Assembly: GCA_020437385.1 (NCBI GenBank)
Contig: JAGQWL010000244.1
Coordinates: 1-49,171, forward strand
Length of the DNA stretch: 49,171 bases
Reading direction: 5' to 3'
Origin: Bacteroidota bacterium
GTDB taxonomy: Bacteria; Bacteroidota; Rhodothermia; Rhodothermales; JABDKH01
In this document: positions 27,016 through 35,585 of the stretch, piece after piece
How the letters are laid out: each line of letters opens with the position of its first letter
How positions within the stretch are numbered: the first letter of the stretch is position 1
Translations under genes and position numbers: made by a program
The notes under the pieces: model-generated
Told to the model about the DNA's origin: nothing
What the model saw: only the letters and a program-made list of their open reading frames with translations
Databases searched by the model: none

Positions 27016-27990
27016 ATGGAGATTCGGCGATTGGGCGACCTGGCGGTCTCGGCGATCGGTCTTGGCTGTATGGGAATGTCCGAGTTCTATAGCGGCAGAG
27101 ATGAAGACGAGTCGATTGCGACGATTCATCGCGCCCTGGATCTCGGCCTCAATTTTCTGGACACGGCAGACATGTACGGTCCGTTCACAAATGAAGAGTT
27201 GGTCGGAAAGGCCATCAAGGGACGTCGTGACGAGGTGGTGCTGGCAACCAAGTTTGGGAATATGCGAACGGAGGACGGCGGATTTGCCGGCGTCAACGGG
27301 AAGCCTGAATACGTGCGGAAGTGCTGTGAGGCGTCGCTGCGTCGGCTGGGTGTCGATACGATCGATCTGTATTATCAGCATCGGGTGGATCCGAACACCC
27401 CTATCGAGGATACGGTTGGAGCAATGGCCGAACTTGTGAAGGAGGGGAAGGTCCGTCATCTGGGACTGTCGGAGGCGGCGGTCGCAACGATCCGGCGCGC
27501 TCACAAGGTGCATCCGATAACGGCACTTCAGACCGAGTATTCCCTCTGGACGCGAGATCCGGAAGATTCCATTCTCTCGGCGACGCGAGAGCTCGGGATC
27601 GGCTTCGTCGCATACAGTCCGCTCGGGCGTGGATTCTTGACGGGGGCGATAACAAAGGCCGAAGATCTTGCGGAGGACGACTACCGCCGGCACAGCCCGC
27701 GTTTTCAGGGCGACAACTTCCAGAAGAACCTCGACCTCGTGAAAAAGGTGGAGGAGATTGCGGAAGAAAAGAACTGTACGCCTGCACAGCTCGCCCTCGC
27801 CTGGTTGCTTGCGCAGGGCGAGGACATCGTGCCGATACCCGGAACGAAGCGGCGAAAATACCTCGAGGAGAACATTGCGGCTGTCGACGTGGTGCTGAGT
27901 GAGGAGGATCTGAGGCGGATCGACGCCGTCGCTCCGATGGGCGTGGCCGAGGGAGACCGTTATCCGAACATGAGCAGCGTGAACCGTTAG
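27016..27990 (+). CDS. Aldo/keto reductase
   Basis: This 324-residue TIM-barrel oxidoreductase has the full catalytic tetrad: D49 and Y54 (FLDTADMYG), K79 (VLATKFG) and H122 (YYQHRVD). The C-terminal NADPH-binding [13 protein letters not shown] follows. It resembles AKR13-type or YakC-like reductases, which reduce aldehydes and ketones with NADPH in the cytoplasm. The start ATG has GGAGA about eight bases upstream. The next two genes run the same way with short gaps, so a shared operon is likely. The substrate is unknown; context suggests a carbonyl product or precursor of ureide or carbamoyl compound breakdown. Confidence 0.9.
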   Translation: MEIRRLGDLAVSAIGLGCMGMSEFYSGRDEDESIATIHRALDLGLNFLDTADMYGPFTNEELVGKAIKGRRDEVVLATKFGNMRTEDGGFAGVNGKPEYVRKCCEASLRRLGVDTIDLYYQHRVDPNTPIEDTVGAMAELVKEGKVRHLGLSEAAVATIRRAHKVHPITALQTEYSLWTRDPEDSILSATRELGIGFVAYSPLGRGFLTGAITKAEDLAEDDYRRHSPRFQGDNFQKNLDLVKKVEEIAEEKNCTPAQLALAWLLAQGEDIVPIPGTKRRKYLEENIAAVDVVLSEEDLRRIDAVAPMGVAEGDRYPNMSSVNR

Positions 27991-28013
27991 AAGCGCGGTA
28001 GCACGGAACAACC

Positions 28014-29273
28014 ATCGAGGGGTCGTCTATCGACACGGACTTTGAAATCAATCTGGAACGGCTGAAGGGCGACCTCTTCGAGCTGTCGGAGATCGGCAAG
28101 AACACAGACGATCGCGGCATTTATCGGACGGCATTTTCGGAAGCCGACATGGAAGGTCGAAGGTGGCTTCGGGCCCGGCTTGCGGACGCCGAGCTGCCTT
28201 CCCGCATGGACGGCGCCGGGAATGTTTATGGGACACTTCGTGGAACGTCTGACTCAGGACGGACCGTACTTGTCGGTTCGCACCTCGACACGGTGCCGTG
28301 TGCGGGAGCGCTGGATGGAGGACTCGGCGTGCTGGTCGGTCTGGAGTGCCTCCGGCGGATAAAGGAGAGCGGACAGCGCACGGAGCGGACGATTGAGCTT
28401 GTTGCGTTCAGCGATGAGGAAGGTCGGTTCGGCGGGATGTTTGGCTCTCAAGCGGCCGTCGGGTCCGTCACGCCGGAAACGCTGGAGTATTACAGCGACC
28501 TGGAGGGCTGCACACTTGCCGAAGCGATGCGTCGGTGTGGATTGGATCCACTTCGTGCTCTCGATGCGACGCTGGATCCGAATGATATTGACGCCTATCT
28601 GGAGCTTCACATCGAGCAGGGTCCGGTACTGGACAATCTCCGTAAACCGGTCGGGATCGTCGAGAACATCACCGGCTTGTTCAAGTGGCTGATACGAATT
28701 CGCGGCACGGCCAACCATGCCGGAACGACGCCGATGTCAATGAGGCAGGACGCGTTCATGGGCCTCGCCGATTTCGCCCACGAGATTCCAAGGATCCTGG
28801 AGGAGAACGGCTCGGAGCTCAGTCGTGCGACGATCGGGACGGCCCAGATACTTCCGGGTGCGCCGAACACGGTGCCCGGACTCGTGGAACTGACGATTGA
28901 TGTTCGTGATACGTCGGCCGAGGTGCTGGAGGATCTCGGCGAGGCCTTTCATCGGGCCTTGTCTGCTATCGCAAGGCGAAGAAAGTTGATGTTCGATTAC
29001 GATGTGCAGAGTGTGATTCAACCGACGGCGTGTCATCCGGACATTGTATCGCTCGTGGAGGATACGGCGAGTGAGCTGGGTTTGGATTATCACAGAATGC
29101 CGAGTGGTGCCGCGCACGATGCTCAGATCATGGCGCAACTCACGCGCGTCGGCATGATCTTCGTTCCAAGCAAAGACGGTCAGAGTCACTCCCCCGCTGA
29201 GTGGACGGCCTGGTCGGACATTGAGGCAGGCGCCAACCTCGCACTGCACTCGCTTTTCAAGATGGCTTCCTGA
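28014..29273 (+). CDS. M20 amidohydrolase: N-carbamoyl-L-amino acid hydrolase / allantoate amidohydrolase family
   Basis: Motifs of the carbamoylase branch of M20 are in order: GSHLDTVPCAGALDGGLGVL, FSDEEGRFGGMFGS, ELHIEQGPVLDN, GTANHAGTTPMSMRQDA and PSGAAHDAQ, then KDGQSHSPAEW. The first ATG is 28149, but family-like sequence (INLERLKGDLFELSEIGKN) is encoded upstream from about 28044. The frame is open back to 28002 without ATG, GTG or TTG. I place the start tentatively at ATC 28014; a mutated or miscalled start is possible. Family reactions are release of CO2 and ammonia from N-carbamoyl amino acids, ureidopropionate or allantoate. The isochorismatase-fold hydrolase follows directly. Confidence 0.85.
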   Translation: MEGSSIDTDFEINLERLKGDLFELSEIGKNTDDRGIYRTAFSEADMEGRRWLRARLADAELPSRMDGAGNVYGTLRGTSDSGRTVLVGSHLDTVPCAGALDGGLGVLVGLECLRRIKESGQRTERTIELVAFSDEEGRFGGMFGSQAAVGSVTPETLEYYSDLEGCTLAEAMRRCGLDPLRALDATLDPNDIDAYLELHIEQGPVLDNLRKPVGIVENITGLFKWLIRIRGTANHAGTTPMSMRQDAFMGLADFAHEIPRILEENGSELSRATIGTAQILPGAPNTVPGLVELTIDVRDTSAEVLEDLGEAFHRALSAIARRRKLMFDYDVQSVIQPTACHPDIVSLVEDTASELGLDYHRMPSGAAHDAQIMAQLTRVGMIFVPSKDGQSHSPAEWTAWSDIEAGANLALHSLFKMAS

Positions 29274-29294
29274 TCGATCAAGCAATTGGCGACC

Positions 29295-30053
29295 ATGCAC
29301 AACGAAATGCACGAAGACCCGCTGCGGGGTGTTTACCACAATTCGATTGTGGACAACCCAGGGCATTTCAAGCAGCTCATCAATCACAACACGGCATTGC
29401 TTTGCATCGACCTGCAGTATCTGGACGCGGTCGAGGGCTACGGTGTGTTTCAGGATCCGGACAAGTCGGGTGTGCCGCAAGAGGGTCGGGACTACTACTT
29501 TGAGCGCCTGAAGACGGTTACACTCCCTAACGTGCGCCGCCTGCAGGAGCGTTTTCGGCAGAATTCACTCGAGGTGATGCACACGCGCATCCAGGCACTT
29601 ACTCAGGACGGTCGCGACAGGAGTGCGGGCCACAAGCGCCTCAATCTGCTTGCCGCTCCGGGATCCAAGGAGGCGCAGTTCGTAGAGGAGGTGGCGCCGA
29701 CCGGTGATGAGGTAATCGTAAACAAGACTGCCAGCGGCGTGTTTTCCGCGACGAATTTCGATTTCGTGCTGGGCAACATGGGCATCAACGCGTTGTTCGT
29801 CTGCGGTGTTTATACGAACGAGTGTGTCGAGACGACCGTTCGAGCAGCGAGCGACCTTGGCTATTTTGTCACGATGATTGACGATGCTTGTGCAACGGTG
29901 ACGCCGGAGTTGCACGAGGCGAGTATCGCGACGCTGAGGGATCGGTACGCACGCGTGATCTCGACAGAAGAGGCTATTCGCGACCTCGAGCGTTACGTCG
30001 ATTCGCGATTTATCGCTGGCCAGGCGGACGGTACGCTGCAAGCAGGGCGTTAG
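29295..30053 (+). CDS. Isochorismatase-fold cysteine hydrolase
   Basis: The 252-residue protein has the catalytic triad of the family: D39 (LLCIDLQ), K144 (VNKTASGVF) and C177 (GVYTNECVETTVR). Relatives include nicotinamidase, N-carbamoylsarcosine amidase and ureidoacrylate amidohydrolase, all C-N bond hydrolases. ATG 29295 is preferred to TTG 29286. It lies 21 bases after the M20 gene and overlaps the mfd stop codon by four bases on the opposite strand. Pairing with a carbamoylase suggests successive hydrolysis steps on one ureide-like compound; the substrate is not readable from sequence. Confidence 0.85.
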   Translation: MHNEMHEDPLRGVYHNSIVDNPGHFKQLINHNTALLCIDLQYLDAVEGYGVFQDPDKSGVPQEGRDYYFERLKTVTLPNVRRLQERFRQNSLEVMHTRIQALTQDGRDRSAGHKRLNLLAAPGSKEAQFVEEVAPTGDEVIVNKTASGVFSATNFDFVLGNMGINALFVCGVYTNECVETTVRAASDLGYFVTMIDDACATVTPELHEASIATLRDRYARVISTEEAIRDLERYVDSRFIAGQADGTLQAGR

Positions 30054-33000
30054 TCGCTGGATTCCGCCTCGCCCGCCGCATCCGACGTGGCTTTTCCTAC
30101 AGTGGCCTCCGCGATGGCGGTGAGCAGTGCCTCGGCATCTTCCTGCGTCGCTACGTCCTGCACGATGGCGCGGAGCTTTCCTCCTTTGGATTCCTTGAGC
30201 ACGTATCGGTTGGGCAGATCGGTGAGCGTGGCGAGCAGCCGCTTGAAGATTGCGTTGTAGAAGACCTGATCCTTTTCGTGATCAGGGAAAGACAGGAAGA
30301 GTCTGTTGTTCTTGAACGAGATTTTGGCGAGGCGCATGTCCTGTCCGAGCAGTTTTAATCTCGCTGCGAACAGAAGCGCATCCACTGCCTCAGGTGGGTT
30401 GCCGAAGCGGTCCGCCAGCTCATCTCTCAGTGCCGCTAAGGCGACAGAATCTCGTGCGGAGGAGATCTGTCGATAGAGGTTCAGTCGTTCCGTGGCGTCG
30501 TTTACGTAGTTTGCCGGCAGCAGCGCCTCGTCCTCAATTTCGATCTGGGTTTCGTCGGCGGGCGGAGGTGGCGGTGCGTCCTTGAAGAGCTCCGCGAACT
30601 CGTCGGCTCTGAGTTCCTGCACCGCCTCATCGAGGATTTTGTGGTACGTCTCGAAACCGACATCCGCAATGAATCCGCTCTGTTCGGCACCGAGCATATT
30701 ACCGGCACCCCGGATGTCGAGGTCTCTCATTGCGAGGTTGAATCCGCTTCCGAGGTCGCTGAACTCCTCGATTGCATTCAGTCGTTGTCTTGCTTCGCGC
30801 GTGAGTGAATGGATCGAGGGTACGAGCAGGTAGCAGAACGCCTTGCGGTCCGAGCGCCCTACCCTTCCTCGTATCTGATGGAGTTCGGAAAGTCCGAAGC
30901 GATTTGCGTGGTTGATGATGATCGTATTCGCATTCGGAATGTCGAGCCCGTTCTCGATGATGTTCGTGGAAAGCAGCACATCAAAGGAGTGGTCCTTGAA
31001 GCCTGCCATTACTTTTTCGAGTCGCGGCCCGGGCATCTGTCCGTGGGCAACCTGAATCCGGACGTTGGGAATCAGATTGCGCAGCGTCGCGGACATTTCT
31101 TCGATCGATTGCACGCGATTGTGGATAAAGAACACCTGTCCGCCGCGATCGAGTTCGTATTGAATTGCTTCCTGGATGAGATCGGTCGAGTAGGAGTGTA
31201 TTTCGGTTACGATCGGTTGTCGGTTCGGTGGCGGTGTTGCGACGATTGAGAGGTCGCGAGCGCCGAGTAGTGAAAACTGAAGCGTTCGCGGGATTGGCGT
31301 TGCAGTCAGGGTCAGCGTGTCGACGTTCACTCGCATCTCCTTCAGTTTTTCTTTGACGGCAACGCCGAATCGCTGCTCCTCATCGATGATCATGAGGCCG
31401 AGGTTTTTGAACGCGACATCTTTGGATACCAGGCGATGGGTACCAATCAGTATGTCGACCTCTCCCCTCTTTGTCCGCTCGAGCACCGACTTGAGTTCGT
31501 CTTTGGTTCGAAATCGTGAAACAACTTCGATGCGGACGGGGAAGTCGGCAAGGCGCTTGGCGAACGTCTCGCCGTGTTGATCCGCGAGGACGGTGGTGGG
31601 TACGAGGACGGCGACCTGCTTGCCGTCCTGGACGGCCTTGAAGGCGGCGCGAATTGCGATCTCGGTTTTACCGAAGCCGACATCCCCACAGACGAGGCGA
31701 TCCATCGGCACGGGTTTCATCATATCGAGCTTAACGGCGGATGCAGCCTCGGCCTGATCGGGCGTGTCCTCGTACCTGAAAGAGGCTTCCAGTTCTCGTT
31801 GCCAGACGGAGTCTCCGGAGAAGGCATAGCCTGGGGTGGCCATTCGTTTGGCGTAGAGCTTGATGAGGTCTCGGGCGATATCCTTGACGCGCTTTCGTGT
31901 CCGGCTCTTTGTCTTTTCCCATTGTCCCGAGCCGAGTTTCGTCAGTGCGGGATGGTGCCCGTCCTTTCCGGTGTAGCGGTGCAGCTTGTGCAGCGCATTA
32001 ATGTTCACGTAGAGCGTGTCGCTGTCCCGATACGACAGGCGAACCGCCTCCTGACGCTGGTCCCTGACCGTAATGTATTGCAGCCCAACGAATTGTCCGA
32101 TTCCGTAGTCTGTGTGAACAACGAAGTCGCCAGGTTTGAGATTCTTCAGTTCGCGCAGGCTGATTCCGGCGCGCGTCTTTGACTTCCGGACCTTTGGCCG
32201 ATGGAATCGATCGAAAATCTGGTGGTCGGTGTAGAGTGCGAGGCCGACATTCGCGTGTGTGAATCCCTGATGGAGCGATGCCTCGATCAGGGAGAGTGGA
32301 TAGTTCCTGAGTTCGGTCTCAAGCAGTTCGGTTAGGCGATCGCGTTGGCCCTTTCCGTCGCAGAGGATGACGGTGTCGATCTGCTCGCCGGCATTTTGTT
32401 CAATCTGGGTACGAAGCGAGTTCAGGTGGCTGTTGAAGCTCGGTTGCGGTCTACTGCCGAGGTCCAGGGAGGCGTTGGCACTTCGCCGGGTGAACTCGAG
32501 GCGAGGAAACCTTTGGAGCTCCCCTACCAGCTCCTTACCCGAAAGAAAGAACTCGGCGGGGTCTGGCTGCTCGATTTCCGACTGCTGGATTGCCTCGTCG
32601 CGATGTTTTCGGGCGCGCTCGACGCATTTGTCCGCGAAGCCGGAAATCAGCTCGGCGTCAAACAGCACGACGGTTGTATCGGCCGGAAGCAGGTTGAGGA
32701 CGCTCTCCCGGCTCGCGGCTTCAGTGACGGTGAGTCGGGGCAGTAACAGTTTTTCGTTCAGTCGGCTGACGGAGCGCTGACTCGTTGTATCAAATTCCCG
32801 TATCGAGTCGATTTCATTTCCGAAGAACTCGATGCGGATGGGGTAGGCACCTGAGTAGGGATAGACGTCGAGAATTCCGCCTCGCACCGCCAGTTCGCCT
32901 GGCTCCTGAACGAAGTCCGTGTGCGCAAATCCCAGTTCCACGAGCCGTGAGGCGATTGTCGCGGGGGCCATTGTCATTCCGACGGACAAGTGGACGCTGG

Positions 33001-33538
33001 CGGTCCGAATCTCCGTACCCGACGGCGCCTTTTCCGCGACCGCCTCGACTCCCGCGACGATCACTGCCGTGTGTCCGCTAACGAGGGTCTGCAGCACGTC
33101 GTTGCGTGCGATTGCCTGCTCGGTGTCGGAGAGTCGTTCGGGATCGTAAGGGTCGCTGCCGGATGGTGGCAGAATCAGGACCTCGGAGTCGGGAGCCAAC
33201 TCGGCGAGGTCACCTGCCAGATAGGTTGCATCCTCGTGTTCGGGGAGGATGCAGACGATCGGGGATCCCGAAGTCGCGGCAAGGTCAGCCAGCAGGAAAG
33301 ACGGAAGCGAGCCGGCTGCCCCTGCTACGCTGAAGCGCTCTCCGGGCCCGATACTGGCGATTCCTTGCTTGAAAAGTGCGTAGCTCTCCCCTTCCCTGAT
33401 TCGCTGCGAGAGGGATTCGAGTGTTTCACGTGAAACAACAGGCTCCTCGACGGAGGCCAGTTCGTCCGTTTGCTCCAGGTCGGTCCTCGACTTGCTTTGC
33501 CAAATGGAGGCAGTGGGGCGATTCGTTGGTCGAGGCAT
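30050..33538 (-). CDS. mfd: Transcription-repair coupling factor
   Basis: This 1162-residue protein has N-terminal UvrB-like modules and an RNA polymerase-interacting domain (LKNLKPGDFVVHTDYGIGQF). A RecG-like helicase core follows, with Walker A CGDVGFGKTE and box II IIDEEQRFG, plus TATPIPRT and GRVGRSDRKAF, and then the C-terminal domain. Mfd removes RNA polymerase stalled at lesions and recruits UvrA. The first about 45 residues are extra relative to typical Mfd. The codons for VVSRETLES contain an exact 16-bp parS site. uvrA is 12.6 kb away. Confidence 0.97.
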   Translation of the reverse strand: MPRPTNRPTASIWQSKSRTDLEQTDELASVEEPVVSRETLESLSQRIREGESYALFKQGIASIGPGERFSVAGAAGSLPSFLLADLAATSGSPIVCILPEHEDATYLAGDLAELAPDSEVLILPPSGSDPYDPERLSDTEQAIARNDVLQTLVSGHTAVIVAGVEAVAEKAPSGTEIRTASVHLSVGMTMAPATIASRLVELGFAHTDFVQEPGELAVRGGILDVYPYSGAYPIRIEFFGNEIDSIREFDTTSQRSVSRLNEKLLLPRLTVTEAASRESVLNLLPADTTVVLFDAELISGFADKCVERARKHRDEAIQQSEIEQPDPAEFFLSGKELVGELQRFPRLEFTRRSANASLDLGSRPQPSFNSHLNSLRTQIEQNAGEQIDTVILCDGKGQRDRLTELLETELRNYPLSLIEASLHQGFTHANVGLALYTDHQIFDRFHRPKVRKSKTRAGISLRELKNLKPGDFVVHTDYGIGQFVGLQYITVRDQRQEAVRLSYRDSDTLYVNINALHKLHRYTGKDGHHPALTKLGSGQWEKTKSRTRKRVKDIARDLIKLYAKRMATPGYAFSGDSVWQRELEASFRYEDTPDQAEAASAVKLDMMKPVPMDRLVCGDVGFGKTEIAIRAAFKAVQDGKQVAVLVPTTVLADQHGETFAKRLADFPVRIEVVSRFRTKDELKSVLERTKRGEVDILIGTHRLVSKDVAFKNLGLMIIDEEQRFGVAVKEKLKEMRVNVDTLTLTATPIPRTLQFSLLGARDLSIVATPPPNRQPIVTEIHSYSTDLIQEAIQYELDRGGQVFFIHNRVQSIEEMSATLRNLIPNVRIQVAHGQMPGPRLEKVMAGFKDHSFDVLLSTNIIENGLDIPNANTIIINHANRFGLSELHQIRGRVGRSDRKAFCYLLVPSIHSLTREARQRLNAIEEFSDLGSGFNLAMRDLDIRGAGNMLGAEQSGFIADVGFETYHKILDEAVQELRADEFAELFKDAPPPPPADETQIEIEDEALLPANYVNDATERLNLYRQISSARDSVALAALRDELADRFGNPPEAVDALLFAARLKLLGQDMRLAKISFKNNRLFLSFPDHEKDQVFYNAIFKRLLATLTDLPNRYVLKESKGGKLRAIVQDVATQEDAEALLTAIAEATVGKATSDAAGEAESSD
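33422..33437. promoter_or_regulatory. parS site (ParB binding), exact consensus
   Basis: TGTTTCACGTGAAACA is a perfect 16-bp palindrome identical to the chromosomal parS consensus. It lies inside the 5' part of mfd, where it is read as VSRET. ParB would load here and spread to organise the origin region. Confidence 0.9.
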
Positions 33539-33652
33539 AAACTCTCAACCAGCCGATAGGTTTTGCAGGAAAATGTTCTCCTTGTGGCGGCTTCGAGAAC
33601 GAGGACGACACGGCCCGACCTGCACTGCAGGCTGCCTGCAGGCATCGACGAG

Positions 33653-33668
33653 TGTTTCACGTGGAACG
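33653..33668. promoter_or_regulatory. Second parS site, one mismatch
   Basis: On the minus strand this reads CGTTCCACGTGAAACA, which differs only at the first base from TGTTNCACGTGAAACA. It is 231 bp from the exact site, upstream of the mfd start codon. Confidence 0.8.
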
Positions 33669-33698
33669 CGGGAACGCTGGCCAAACTGGCCAAAAGAA

Positions 33699-33737
33699 AG
33701 GGGGCCGCCCGAGCCTCCTCCCCGGTGTCAACCTAAA
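33699..33737. repeat. Duplicated intergenic block, copy B
   Basis: The stretch holds CGCCCGAGCCTCCTCCCCGG with the same flanks as copy A at 13894-13931. On the minus strand it reads TTGACA followed after 17 bases by GCGGCC, and it points toward mfd as copy A points toward uxuA. Confidence 0.7.
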
Positions 33738-33897
33738 TACGGTGGCCGTTCAACACCAACTGCGCGAATGCCGGCAGACGCGCCGGCAAAAGTGCTGGAG
33801 GTTTAAAGTATTGACCGTTGCGAAGATTCTGCTGGATCGTCGGCGAGCTGTCGCGCCCCTCTTGTGCGGTCATTGGAGGTCGCACTTCCCGGCCGCG

Positions 33898-34431
33898 TCA
33901 CATTCCGTCCGGACCCGGTCCTGTCTTTTTTCCACCGCAGCCCCGCATGTGTCGGTCTCCCAGCACGACTTCGACCGTCGCCTCGTAGCCCTGTCCGCTC
34001 ATTGAATCCTGGCACGGTACGTTGCGAATCTCTACCCGCCATCGCGTCCCCGAGGAATTGGCTTCGTAAACGACAGACGAATCAGTCATCTCTGGTGACG
34101 GCGTTGGCGCTGCCAGCCGGGACTGACCGTAATCGTAACGCAGCAGCATTGAGTCGCCCTCGCTGATATCGAGCATCCATCCGGGCTCCTGACCCAGAGC
34201 ATGGAATTCGTCTGTCGCCCCACTGAGCGTCTCGTCCGCATCTCGACCTGGAGACACTGCCTCCTGGCGGTCGTCAACCGCCCCAGCGCCCGAGCCGTTC
34301 TCGACAACCGATTCGTCTCGCTCTATCGCGCCCGCCGTCGAATCGGGCAACGCGTTTTGCTTGGTGTCGGATCCGACACATCCAAACATGAATAGTGCAA
34401 TCGCTGTTGAAACGAATGTTGGCCTGGTCAC
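33898..34431 (-). CDS. COG3650-like small lipoprotein
   Basis: The 177-residue protein has a lipoprotein signal (STAIALFMFGC) and an acidic low-complexity linker. A C-terminal domain with FHALGQEPGWMLDISEG, a conserved Cys in NVPCQDSMSG, and GDRHMRGCGG follows. That layout matches a family of periplasmic lipoprotein domains often found with MliC or META/HslJ domains; their function is unclear. A META-domain lipoprotein gene lies 322 bases upstream on the same strand, which supports the link. Confidence 0.65.
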   Translation of the reverse strand: MTRPTFVSTAIALFMFGCVGSDTKQNALPDSTAGAIERDESVVENGSGAGAVDDRQEAVSPGRDADETLSGATDEFHALGQEPGWMLDISEGDSMLLRYDYGQSRLAAPTPSPEMTDSSVVYEANSSGTRWRVEIRNVPCQDSMSGQGYEATVEVVLGDRHMRGCGGKKTGPGPDGM

Positions 34432-34753
34432 GATTCCTCTGCAGTTGTTCGATTATGGTTCTGAGAATGCGACGACCTGAGCGGCGGATTGTTCTTGCAC
34501 CGACGCACCCGTGACGGCGAATATCCAGGAGAAAAACGAACAGGAGGGACGCAGATACAAAGCGTAGAGAATCACGCGCACACGCTACGCGTGGCCATGG
34601 GTTACTCCCCGAATATGACCGTAAACGAATGGGGCACAAGATAATAGAAAATGTCAGCACGCGCGCCGCAGCTCGTCGCCAACAACGCCACACCACGTCG
34701 CAGCTCTGCGCAGCATCCAACCGACAACGGCGGACCAGGCGCCTCAATCCTGT
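34432..34753. other. Intergenic region between two lipoprotein genes
   Basis: I see no gene here. A frame across it on the minus strand is rich in Arg and Cys without any domain. A weak inverted repeat, CACGCG/CGCGTG, lies near 34577-34597. Confidence 0.5.
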
Positions 34754-35449
34754 CTACATCCCACGCATCCGGTCGACGCGGATGAACTTCAGCGGCTTGC
34801 TCGATCCTTCAACGTGCAATAGCAGGAACGAACCATCGAGCTCGAACCGATTCGCTTTTTCAAGCGCCTCGAGGTAACGGTCCTCCTGCCGCATGATGGA
34901 TTCAATGCAGGCCTTTCGTGTTGACACAAGATTGCCAAAGCTGACGTCGTTGCCGTCGATGGTCACGCTGCCGCTAAAGCGATTACAAGAGCCGCTGCCG
35001 CTGACCTGCCCATCCTCGAGAAAGGCAAGCGTCGCCTGCGAGTTATCGACAACGCCAAGTCCGGCAAGATCCTCGAGCAGCCAGCTTGTACCAGTAAGAC
35101 CGGTCGGACGCGGGCGTTCCCTGATTCGCGACAACTCGATCATCGGGCCGACCATCGCGATTGAGACCATTCCGTCTCTCCGGAAAGCATCGGCCTCGAT
35201 CGACAGACCGTCTTGCCTGAATGGCTCGGGAAGATTCGTCGGATTGTACTGCACTCCCGCGTCATCGCGAATAACAAAGACGCCGCCCTCCAGGTCAAGA
35301 AATTTGACCGTGCCGCTAACGCGAAACGCCTTGTCGCCCGACGCAGTCACTTCCAACTCCGTCCAGTCCGATTCTCCATCGTTCTTCGTCGTTGCGCACG
35401 ACCACAGGAACATCGCGATCAACGCGATCGGCGCGTGCTTGACAGTCAT
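34754..35449 (-). CDS. META-domain (HslJ-like) lipoprotein
   Basis: From ATG 35449 the 231-residue protein has a lipobox LWSC after ALIAMF. A middle domain (about 40-125) of beta strands follows, then a C-terminal META domain: LTGTSWLLEDLAG, FLEDGQVSGSGSCNRFSGSV, RKACIESIMRQEDRYLEAL. HslJ in E. coli is an outer-membrane lipoprotein linked to novobiocin resistance and heat shock. GSGSCNRFSG is the family hallmark. Together with the COG3650-like gene it forms a pair of small envelope lipoproteins on the minus strand. Confidence 0.85.
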   Translation of the reverse strand: MTVKHAPIALIAMFLWSCATTKNDGESDWTELEVTASGDKAFRVSGTVKFLDLEGGVFVIRDDAGVQYNPTNLPEPFRQDGLSIEADAFRRDGMVSIAMVGPMIELSRIRERPRPTGLTGTSWLLEDLAGLGVVDNSQATLAFLEDGQVSGSGSCNRFSGSVTIDGNDVSFGNLVSTRKACIESIMRQEDRYLEALEKANRFELDGSFLLLHVEGSSKPLKFIRVDRMRGM

Positions 35450-35585
35450 CCTTAATAGACCCATCGATGTCGTGAATTAGGTGGAACGGAGAGTTGCCGC
35501 GTCCGGGCGCAATTGTACAAACGTGTGGTGCCGTCGCACAGTCAAAACGAACCGCTTCGGCAGAAATTGTACCCGCCCAGACACC

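Larger units (their letters stand above)
33539..33897. other. Intergenic region upstream of mfd
   Basis: These 359 bases contain no credible gene. They hold the second parS-like site (33653-33668) and copy B of the duplicated block (33699-33737). Small frames spanning the region encode the FHV-type peptides that any parS site produces in translation. Confidence 0.6.

Noticed and set aside
26814..27092. Small His/Thr-rich protein (GHGHTRP...)
   Set aside because: It is a translation of the 14-bp repeat array and overlaps the reductase start.
31120..31128. Exact DnaA box (TGTGGATAA) as an origin signal
   Set aside because: It encodes the conserved FIHNR of mfd, stands alone, and has no AT-rich element or other boxes around it.
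34531..34544. 13-mer ACAGGAGGGACGC shared with about 40449
   Set aside because: Repeats of this length are expected by chance in a window of this size, and the flanks are unrelated.
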